In this document: positions 1-6,318 of the stretch, piece by piece | How positions within the stretch are numbered: position 1 is the stretch's first letter | Layout of the letters: each line of letters starts with the position of its first letter | Assembly: GCF_001279775.1 (NCBI RefSeq) | Contig: NZ_LGDG01000111.1 | Location: 1-64,000 of the forward strand | Direction of reading: 5' to 3' | Length of the DNA stretch: 64,000 bases | DNA from: Streptomyces sp. MMG1533 | GTDB lineage: Bacteria; Actinomycetota; Actinomycetes; Streptomycetales; Streptomycetaceae | The notes under the pieces: model-generated | What the model was told of the DNA's origin: nothing | The model's database searches: none | What the model saw: only the letters and a program-made list of their open reading frames with translations | Program-made: the position numbers and the translations under genes

Positions 1-30
1 AAACGGGGGAACGGGGGAGCAAGAGGAGAC

Positions 31-76
31 GCCGGTTCGAGGTGGCCCGCGGGGGACGCGGCCACCTCGGACCGGC
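31..76. terminator. GC-rich hairpin downstream of the TetR gene
   Basis: Seventeen-base arms at 31-47 and 60-76 are complementary except for one T-G pair, with a 13-base loop. It lies beyond the stop of the minus-strand tetR gene at 180, so it can end that transcript. It could also end a plus-strand gene lying left of the window. There is no U-run, as is common for Streptomyces terminators. Confidence 0.55.
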
Positions 77-89
77 GCTTTCGTGCGTC

Positions 90-164
90 TGCGACAGCGG
101 TGCTGCGACAGCGGTGCTGCGGAGCGGAAGCAGTGTTGCGGAAGCAGTGTTTGCGGTGGCAGTG
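90..164. repeat. Degenerate 14-bp tandem repeat, about five copies
   Basis: The unit TGCGACAGCGGTGC occurs twice head to tail (90-103, 104-117). A related unit, GCGGAAGCAGTGTT, also occurs twice head to tail (124-137, 138-151). In the same register the two families agree at 10 of 14 positions, and a fifth weaker copy follows to about 164. The array fills most of the space between the tetR stop codon and the terminator-like hairpin at 31-76. Confidence 0.75.
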
Positions 165-179
165 GTGGGGCAGCCGCGT

Positions 180-809
180 TCAGCCGCGCCCGCTGACCCG
201 CCCCTGAAGCAGCCGGGACAGCGCCGAGTGCACGTCGTCCAGGGAGCGCTCCGGCTGGAAGGCCTGCCAGTCCAGGGCGGCCACCAGGACCATGCCGACC
301 AGCGCGGCCGCGGTCAGCTGGATGTCGATCTCGTCGCTGAACTCGCCGTTCTCCACGCCCTCGCGCAGCACGCCCTCGACGACCGCGACGGCCTCCTGCC
401 GGACCACCATCAGCGTGGACTGCCAGGCCCGGTTGGTGCGCCACAGCTCCGCCACGTACAGCTGGGTGAAGGACGGATAGGTCTGGATGAAGACAAGCCC
501 CGCGCGGATCATCGCGTCCAGGGCGTCCACCCTGCTGCCGCCCTGGAGCGCCGTCCGCTCGGCCGCCTCCCGGAGGGAGGCGGTGAGGAGTCGTACCCCG
601 TGCCGCAGCAGTTCCTCGAAGAGGACGGACTTGCTCGCGAAGTTGTAGTAGACCGTGCCCTTCGCGACCCCGGCCCGCTCGGCGATCTCGTCCACGGTGG
701 TGGCCGAGAAGCCCTGCTCGGCGATGAGCGTGACGGCCGCCTCGTAGAGCTTCTGCCGAGTGGCCTCGCGGCGTGTGCTGACACCCGGCGTGGCGCTGCT
801 GCTTTCCAT
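180..809 (-). CDS. TetR/AcrR family transcriptional regulator
   Basis: This is a 209-residue protein of typical TetR length. Residues about 15-60 form the DNA-binding domain, with a helix-turn-helix around TTVDEIAERAGVAKGTVYYN (37-56) that matches the TetR signature. The variable C-terminal half should bind a ligand and dimerise. The ATG at 809 was chosen because the domain starts soon after it; a GTG five codons upstream is possible. It is the last gene of a minus-strand run with an ABC ATPase and a large membrane protein, 59 bp after the latter, which suggests it represses its own transporter operon. The 30-bp palindrome at 3715-3744 is the likely operator. The ligand cannot be told from sequence. 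Confidence 0.93.
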   Translation of the reverse strand: MESSSATPGVSTRREATRQKLYEAAVTLIAEQGFSATTVDEIAERAGVAKGTVYYNFASKSVLFEELLRHGVRLLTASLREAAERTALQGGSRVDALDAMIRAGLVFIQTYPSFTQLYVAELWRTNRAWQSTLMVVRQEAVAVVEGVLREGVENGEFSDEIDIQLTAAALVGMVLVAALDWQAFQPERSLDDVHSALSRLLQGRVSGRG

Positions 810-868
810 GGTCCTGATTGTCACAGGAGTGCTCCCCCTCGGAGTCACGGAAGGAGTCACCGCAGGGC

Positions 869-2953
869 TCACAGGGTCAGCTCCGGGTGCAGTCGGTCGA
901 GCGTCCACACCTGCCGGCGGCGGGCCGACGCGGCGGTCAGGGCCAGGGCGCCCGCGGTGAAGGCCGCCAGCACGGCGCACGCCTCCCACACGGGGCCCAG
1001 GCCACCCCCGGTGATGAGCCTCCGGAGGGCATCGACGACGTAACTCATCGGCAGGAAGGGGTGCAGCGCGTTGAAGAACCCGGGGCTGGTCTGCACGGGG
1101 TATGTGCCGCCCGCGGAGGTCAGCTGGAGCATCAGCAGGGCGAGGACGAGGATCCGGCCCGCCGCTCCGAAGCGCGCGTTCAGCCACTGCACGATCGCCG
1201 CGAAGCACGCCGTCACCAGGAACAGGAAGCCCACCGTCCCGGCCGCCCGCACCATCTCCAGGCCGACCGCCCAGTGCAGCACCGACATCAGGGCGACCGT
1301 CTGCAGTACCCCGATCGCCACCACCGGCAGCCAGCCTGCCAGCGCGATCCGCCACGCCGAGGCGCCCGCGGCCAGGGCACGCCGGTTCATCGGAGTGATC
1401 AGCATGTAGGCCACCATCGCGCCCACCCACAGGGACAGCGGAATGAAGTACGGGGCGAACCCGGTGCCGTAGTTGGGCGCCTTGTGCATGTCTTTGGAGA
1501 CGAGTCGGACCGGGTCCGCCATCACCTCGGTGCGCCGGTCGCGGGACTGCTTGTCGTAGTCGGGGATCTGCTCGGCGCCGTCGTGCAGCCCGTCGGAGAG
1601 CTCGCCGGAGCCGTCGACGAGCTTGTACATGCCGCCGTTCAGGTCCTCGGCGCCCGTCTTGAGGTCGCCGACGCCCTGGTCCAGATCGGTGGCGCCGGTC
1701 TCGGCCGTGCCGACTCCCGTGTGCAGCTGCTTGGCGCCCGCGGCGACCTTCCCGGCGCCCGTGTTCAGCTCATTGATCCTCGACACGGCGTCGTCGAGGT
1801 CCTCGGAGAGGTGCGGGGCGCGGTCGGCGAGCGCCCGGGCCTGCTGCTGGAGCGTGCCGAGGTGGTCGTCGAGCTTCTTCAGGTCGCCGTCCTGGTCCGC
1901 GACCAGGGTGTTGACGTCGTCGGCGACCTTCGCCACGTCGGCGGCGGCCTGCCTCGCCTTCTTCAGGTCGGCGCAGGCCGCGTCCGGCAGTACGGGGTCC
2001 TTGCAGCGCGCCTTGTAGACGGCGTCCAGTGTGTCGGAGGCCGTGTGGGCACCCTTGGCGGCGGTCGGGGCCGTCTTCACCAGCGTGTCCAGGTTGTGCC
2101 GGATCGCCACCGCCGAGTCGGCGACGAGCCGGGCCGTGTCGCCGATGGTCTTCTCGTTGTCCTCGAGGAAGGGCCCCACCTTGTCCGCGACCCCGTTGAC
2201 CTTGTCGGCGAGGGCCTGCGTGCCCTGCGCGACCCGCTTCGAGCCGTCCTCCAGGTCGTCCGCTCCGCTGTCGAGCGTCGTGAGCCCCTTGGACAGCTTG
2301 CCGCTGCCCTTCTTGGCGTCCTTCAGGCCGTCGGCGAGGTCCTGGGAACCCTTCTCCGCCTTGCCGATGCCGCCTTCCAGGTCGTCGGCCCCGTCGGCGG
2401 CCTTCACCGTCTCGCCGTGGATGTCCGAGAACGAGACGAAGATCCGGTCCAGGAAGGACCGCGACGCCTTGGTGGACGCGGCCGTGCGCACCTCGCTGAA
2501 CACCGTCCGCGATATCTGCCCGACGATGTAGTTGTTCGCGTCGTTCGTGCGAACCTGGAGCGCGCCCGTCTCGGGGGAGTCGCCCGAGCTGGAGGCGATC
2601 CGCCGGCTGAAGTCGGCCGGCATGGTCAGCGACAGGTAGTACGTGCCGTCCTCCACGCCCGCGCGTGCCTCATCGGCGCTCACCTCGTGCCAGTCGAAGA
2701 CCTCGCTCTCGCGCAGCTCCTTGGTGAGGTCGTCGCCCGCCGCGAGCTTCTTCCCGTCCGCACTCGCCCCCTTGTCGTCGTTCACGAGAGCCACGGGGAT
2801 GCGGTCCAGGCGGCCGTACGGGTCCCAGAACGACCACAGGTACAGGGCGCCGTACAGCAGCGGCAGCACCAGCAGCGCCACCAGGGCGGCGCGCGGCAGC
2901 TTCCCCCTCCCGAAGCGACGCAGCTCAAGCGCGGCCAGTTTCGGCGAGCGCAT
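869..2953 (-). CDS. YhgE/Pip family membrane protein (ABC-2-type permease)
   Basis: This 694-residue protein has one N-terminal membrane segment (about 20-43), a long extracellular part and five C-terminal membrane segments. The extracellular part holds a helical stretch of heptad-like repeats rich in G-x-x-D-L (for example SGADDLEDGSKRVAQGTQAL), the pattern of the YhgE/phage-infection-protein (Pip) family. Such proteins have an ABC-2-type membrane domain and relate to exporters and, in Firmicutes, to type VII secretion accessory or phage receptor proteins. The start codon lies 29 bp inside the upstream ATPase gene, so the two are translationally coupled and probably form one transporter. The substrate is unknown. 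Confidence 0.88.
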   Translation of the reverse strand: MRSPKLAALELRRFGRGKLPRAALVALLVLPLLYGALYLWSFWDPYGRLDRIPVALVNDDKGASADGKKLAAGDDLTKELRESEVFDWHEVSADEARAGVEDGTYYLSLTMPADFSRRIASSSGDSPETGALQVRTNDANNYIVGQISRTVFSEVRTAASTKASRSFLDRIFVSFSDIHGETVKAADGADDLEGGIGKAEKGSQDLADGLKDAKKGSGKLSKGLTTLDSGADDLEDGSKRVAQGTQALADKVNGVADKVGPFLEDNEKTIGDTARLVADSAVAIRHNLDTLVKTAPTAAKGAHTASDTLDAVYKARCKDPVLPDAACADLKKARQAAADVAKVADDVNTLVADQDGDLKKLDDHLGTLQQQARALADRAPHLSEDLDDAVSRINELNTGAGKVAAGAKQLHTGVGTAETGATDLDQGVGDLKTGAEDLNGGMYKLVDGSGELSDGLHDGAEQIPDYDKQSRDRRTEVMADPVRLVSKDMHKAPNYGTGFAPYFIPLSLWVGAMVAYMLITPMNRRALAAGASAWRIALAGWLPVVAIGVLQTVALMSVLHWAVGLEMVRAAGTVGFLFLVTACFAAIVQWLNARFGAAGRILVLALLMLQLTSAGGTYPVQTSPGFFNALHPFLPMSYVVDALRRLITGGGLGPVWEACAVLAAFTAGALALTAASARRRQVWTLDRLHPELTL

Positions 2954-3704
2954 CGGCCTTCTCCTCCCCTTGGATTTCCTGCGACTGTCGGGCCTGCTGC
3001 GGCTGTTGCCTCTCCTGCGCCGGCCGAGTGGAGATCTTCACGGTGTCCTCGGGTGCTTCGCTGCACACCGCCACGACCGTCGTCCCGGCCTCGGCGAGGG
3101 ACCTGAGAAGCGCCCAGACCTCCGTCCGTTCGGCCTCGGACAGCTTCAGATCGGTGTCGTCGACACCCAGCAGGCCCGGACGCCCGATCAGGGCCAGCGC
3201 GACGGACAGCCGCAGCGCCTCCAGACGTTCCAGATCGCGCACGGCGGTCCGCGAGCCCTTCGGCAGGGCCTCCCGGTCGAGACCGGCGGCCGTCAGCGCG
3301 GTGTCGATCCGCAGCCTCGCCTCGGTCGCGCGCTCGGACCGCGGCCGCAGCAGGGCGCTCAGCGAGTCCCCGAACCGCCGCTGCAGCAGCGCCCGTTCCC
3401 GCAGGTGCTCCCCGACGGTCAGGGCGGGGTCGAGGTCGGTGACCCCGGCGACATTGGCCAGGGCACTGACGTGACGTACCGCCGCCGGATGCTTCGGCAG
3501 CGGCGCCCCGCCCACGGCAGCCGTCCCCGCCGTCGCCTTCATCCGCCCGGTGAGGGCGAGCAGCAGGCAGGTACGGCCGGACCCGGACGGCCCCTCGACG
3601 GCGATCAGCGAGCCGGGCTCCGCGTCGACGGAGACCCCGCGGAAGGCCCAGCCGCGTGGGCCCGCGAGTCCGAAGCCCTCGGCTGTGACACCAACTGCGC
3701 CCAC
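2925..3704 (-). CDS. Degenerate ABC-type ATP-binding protein
   Basis: This 259-residue protein starts at GTG 3704 with GGGGGA four bases upstream. The P-loop reads GPSGSGRT, with arginine in place of the invariant Walker A lysine. A Walker B-like LLGVDD is present, but glutamate is missing after the aspartates, and no LSGGQ signature is visible between the two motifs. The last 50 residues are Gln- and Glu-rich and look disordered. It is the first gene of the tetR transporter operon and overlaps the YhgE/Pip gene by 29 bp. The position says transporter ATPase; the motif losses suggest weak, altered or absent ATP hydrolysis, perhaps a regulatory subunit. Confidence 0.85.
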   Translation of the reverse strand: MGAVGVTAEGFGLAGPRGWAFRGVSVDAEPGSLIAVEGPSGSGRTCLLLALTGRMKATAGTAAVGGAPLPKHPAAVRHVSALANVAGVTDLDPALTVGEHLRERALLQRRFGDSLSALLRPRSERATEARLRIDTALTAAGLDREALPKGSRTAVRDLERLEALRLSVALALIGRPGLLGVDDTDLKLSEAERTEVWALLRSLAEAGTTVVAVCSEAPEDTVKISTRPAQERQQPQQARQSQEIQGEEKADALAETGRA

Positions 3705-3714
3705 AGTTCCCCCT

Positions 3715-3744
3715 GTTTTTGAACTGACTGGTCAGTGCAAAAAC
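3715..3744. promoter_or_regulatory. Probable TetR operator palindrome
   Basis: Two 14-base arms (3715-3728 and 3731-3744) match in inverted orientation at 13 of 14 positions around a 2-base centre. The core is ACTGACTGGTCAGT (3723-3736), flanked by T5 and A5 runs. It ends 11 bp before the GTG of the ABC ATPase, where a bound repressor would block the promoter or initiation. Size and symmetry fit a TetR-family operator, and a TetR gene ends this operon. Confidence 0.75.
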
Positions 3745-3870
3745 TAGCCCGAACTCTCGATCGAAGCAAAAGCCCAGGTCAGAACGGATTGTCAGTGGCA
3801 TACCGCACGATGGGCACATACGGCATCCCGTATCAGGGCGTGCCGTCACACAGACGACAGGAGGTTCGTC

Positions 3871-4437
3871 ATGGCCAGTCACCACGCAGCCGCCGCCCAC
3901 CGGCGCCGCGCCACCGGCCCTGCCCCCTCACTGACCGGCCCGGCGAGCGACGTGCACCCCGTCCTCCGCCGGACAACCGCCCCACCGGCCGCCCTCGATC
4001 TGCTCGCCCAGGCCCGCGCCGGTCTCGACGAGGCCGCGACTCTGGAAACGTCGAACGAGCGCTATGCGACGGCCCACCTGGCCGCCCTGCGCACCGCCGC
4101 CGCCGTACTCGCCGCGCGGGGGCGCCCGGAGCCAACATCCCGACGCCGGGCCCGCATCCGGAGCGCCTGGGAAGTGCTCCCCGAGATAGCGCCCGAGCTC
4201 GCCGAGTGGAGCGCGCTCTTCGCCTCCGGAGCCCGGCGCCGTGCCCGGGCGGAGGCGGGTATCCAGGGCGCGGCCAGCCGCCGGGACGCCGACGACCTCA
4301 TACGCGACGTGGCGATGTTCCTGCGCCTCGTCGAGCGCATGCTGGTGCTCCAGCCCGTACTGCCCCAGCCACGCCAGGACGCGGACCGGCCGGAGGACCA
4401 GGACACCGCCGACCGCGACTTCCCGGACGCGGGCTGA
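3871..4437 (+). CDS. HEPN-like protein of the SAV_6107 type
   Basis: This is a 188-residue, mostly helical, Ala- and Arg-rich protein. The ATG at 3871 follows AGGAGG at good spacing. Sequence and chromosomal position resemble the Streptomyces proteins called SAV_6107-type HEPN, recognised here from memory. HEPN domains often carry an R-x4-6-H ribonuclease motif, and Arg64-x4-His69 (ERYATAH) is visible. Whether it is catalytic is not known, since many HEPN proteins are only nucleotide or partner binders. It stands alone, divergent from the transporter operon and 193 bp upstream of a methyltransferase gene. The function is unknown. Confidence 0.7.
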   Translation: MASHHAAAAHRRRATGPAPSLTGPASDVHPVLRRTTAPPAALDLLAQARAGLDEAATLETSNERYATAHLAALRTAAAVLAARGRPEPTSRRRARIRSAWEVLPEIAPELAEWSALFASGARRRARAEAGIQGAASRRDADDLIRDVAMFLRLVERMLVLQPVLPQPRQDADRPEDQDTADRDFPDAG

Positions 4438-4630
4438 CGGCACCGCCGAGGGGCCCGGTCCGCCGTGTGAGACGGGTCCGGGGGCGCGACACCGCAGTGA
4501 CCGGCCGGAGCATCCGAGGCAATAGGGTGGGGAGCGCCTGAAGCCTTCCCCCTCCCGCAGCCCGGGGCGGGGAGGCGCCCCGTTCGTGCCGCCGTGCCAG
4601 AGGCGGTGCCGCGCCGAGGAGTCAACTGCC

Positions 4631-5401
4631 GTGCCGGACCCGATGCGCCCCCGCGCCTCTCTCCGTACCGCCGTGGTCTGGGAGGTCCTCCAGGACGCCC
4701 TCGACCGCAGGGTCAAGGCCACGGGGCGCCAGGTGCTGGACGTCCTCGACACCGGAGGCGGCAGCGGCAAGTTCGCGGTGCCGGTGGCCCGCCTCGGCCA
4801 CCGGGTCACCGTCGTCGACCCCAGCCCGAACGCGCTGTTCGCGCTGGAGCGCCGCGCCGCCGAAGCCGGCGTCGCCGACCGAGTGCAGGGCGTCCAGGGC
4901 GACGCCCACGGCCTCTTCGACGTGGTCGAGCGCGGTGGCTACGACGTGGTGCTGTGCCACGGCGTCCTGGAGTACGTGGACGACCCCGCCGAGGGTGTCC
5001 GCAACGCGGTGGCCGCCCTGCGGTCCGAGGGCGTCCTCAGCCTGCTCGCCGCCGGCCTCGGCGGCGCCGTGCTCGCGCGGGCCCTCGCCGGCCACTTCAA
5101 GGAGGCCAAGCAGGCCCTCGACGACCCGAACGGCCGATGGGGCGAGGGCGACCCCGTACCGCGCCGCTTCACCGCCGACCAGCTCGCCGAGCTGGTCGAG
5201 GGCGCGGGCCTCACGGTCGGCGCCGTGCACGGCGTGCGGGTCTTCGCCGACCTCGTCCCCGGCGTGCTGGTCGACACCGAACCCGGCGCGGTGGAGGCGC
5301 TGCTGAAGCTGGAGGAGGCGGCGGCCGAGCTCCCCGCCTTCCACTCCGTGGCCACACAGCTTCATGTGCTCGGCGAGACGCCGGGGACGATTGAGGGCTG
5401 A
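4631..5401 (+). CDS. Class I SAM-dependent methyltransferase
   Basis: This 256-residue protein has the Rossmann motif I VLDVLDTGGGSGKFAVPVA at about 35-53, an acidic end of beta-2 (VTVVDPS) and motif LCHGVLEYVDDP. Together these place it in the UbiG/Methyltransf_11 group of small-molecule methyltransferases. The GTG at 4631 was chosen because GAGGAG lies nine bases upstream; an ATG at 4643 is possible. The substrate is not evident. It is followed by a 274-bp gap and a DUF3040 gene on the same strand, and nothing links it directly to cell wall synthesis. Confidence 0.88.
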   Translation: MPDPMRPRASLRTAVVWEVLQDALDRRVKATGRQVLDVLDTGGGSGKFAVPVARLGHRVTVVDPSPNALFALERRAAEAGVADRVQGVQGDAHGLFDVVERGGYDVVLCHGVLEYVDDPAEGVRNAVAALRSEGVLSLLAAGLGGAVLARALAGHFKEAKQALDDPNGRWGEGDPVPRRFTADQLAELVEGAGLTVGAVHGVRVFADLVPGVLVDTEPGAVEALLKLEEAAAELPAFHSVATQLHVLGETPGTIEG

Positions 5402-5675
5402 GTCGCTCGCGTGCTGTGCTGCTGATCAGGGACTTGGGTGCACATGGAGTACGCCACAGGCCCCCCGATCGGGCGCGCTGCGCCGTATGATCGAGGGAGA
5501 CCGCCCGGCATGACGGGTCGGCTCCTGGGGAATGGAAGCCTCAGCGGGCCGGGACGCTCATGGCGGATTCGGTTGGCTAATTGGCGTAGAGGGGCGGGTT
5601 TCACGGGGGCGATTCCCTGCCTATCCTGAAGGGACCCCCGGGTCGCCCCGGCGACTGCACGATGAGGAGGACTCC

Positions 5676-6068
5676 GTGCCGCTCTCGGAGCACGAGCAGC
5701 GAATGCTCGAGCAGATGGAGCGAGCGCTGTACGCCGAAGATCCCAAGTTCGCGACAGCGCTTGAGGGAAGCGGGCTGCGTACGTACACCCGGCGACGGGT
5801 CTACCAGGCGGTCGCTGGCTTCCTCGTGGGTATCGCGCTCCTCATGGCCGGTATGGTCGCCAAGCAGGTCTGGCTCAGCGTGGTGGGCTTCCTGGTCATG
5901 CTGGGTTGTGCGGTGCTCGCGGTGACCGGCTGGCGCAAGGCCCCCAAGCCGGGCGAGCAGCCTGCCGGCGGCCCGCAGCCCCGCGGTCAGGGACGGCAGC
6001 GGCGCTCCATGATGGACCGGATCGAGCAGCGCTGGCAGAAGCGCCGCGACGAACAACAGGGCCATTAG
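5676..6068 (+). CDS. DUF3040 small membrane protein
   Basis: This 130-residue protein begins at GTG 5676 behind GAGGAGG. Residues 1-40 are charged and begin with the DUF3040 hallmark (VPLSEHEQRMLEQMERALY). Two membrane helices follow at about 47-85, then a basic Arg/Gln-rich tail. DUF3040 proteins are actinobacterial and are often encoded near the division and cell wall cluster, as in mycobacteria just before mraZ-rsmH. Their role is not established. Here the gene ends shortly before a strong terminator hairpin and is convergent with the transglutaminase operon. Confidence 0.88.
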   Translation: MPLSEHEQRMLEQMERALYAEDPKFATALEGSGLRTYTRRRVYQAVAGFLVGIALLMAGMVAKQVWLSVVGFLVMLGCAVLAVTGWRKAPKPGEQPAGGPQPRGQGRQRRSMMDRIEQRWQKRRDEQQGH

Positions 6069-6089
6069 CTAGACGAACAGCTCTCGCCT

Positions 6090-6136
6090 GTGCGTGAGGG
6101 GGTGACCACCACTCGGGTGGTCACCCCCTCACGCAC
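6090..6136. terminator. Perfect 21-bp stem terminator hairpin
   Basis: Arms 6090-6110 and 6116-6136 are perfectly complementary over 21 bp, with the five-base loop ACTCG. It begins 21 bp after the DUF3040 stop codon, the right place to end that transcript. Confidence 0.88.
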
Positions 6137-6176
6137 GCCGTCGTCCGGTCGACGTGCAGCCGGCTGCCGCATGACC

Positions 6177-6218
6177 GACAATCAACTTCCGGCAATCAAC
6201 GACCGGCAATCAACGACC
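6177..6218. repeat. Three tandem copies of a 14-bp unit
   Basis: GGCAATCAACGACC occurs twice without a gap (6191-6204 and 6205-6218), preceded by a copy matching 11 of 14 positions (6177-6190). It lies between two terminator hairpins in the space between convergent genes. Confidence 0.8.
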
Positions 6219-6232
6219 GGCACGACGGACAC

Positions 6233-6311
6233 CCGGCTGCGGGGACAGAGCGCTGCGGGCCCCGGGTCGTGTCACGACCCGGGGCCCGCAGCGCTCTGTC
6301 CCCGCAGCCGG
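6233..6311. terminator. 79-bp near-perfect palindrome, bidirectional terminator
   Basis: Arms 6233-6271 and 6273-6311 are reverse complements over all 39 positions, separated by one base (T6272). The right end is 8 bp from the stop codon of the minus-strand transglutaminase gene. As RNA it would form a very stable hairpin in either direction. It most likely terminates both convergent transcripts. Confidence 0.85.
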
Positions 6312-6318
6312 ACCGGCC

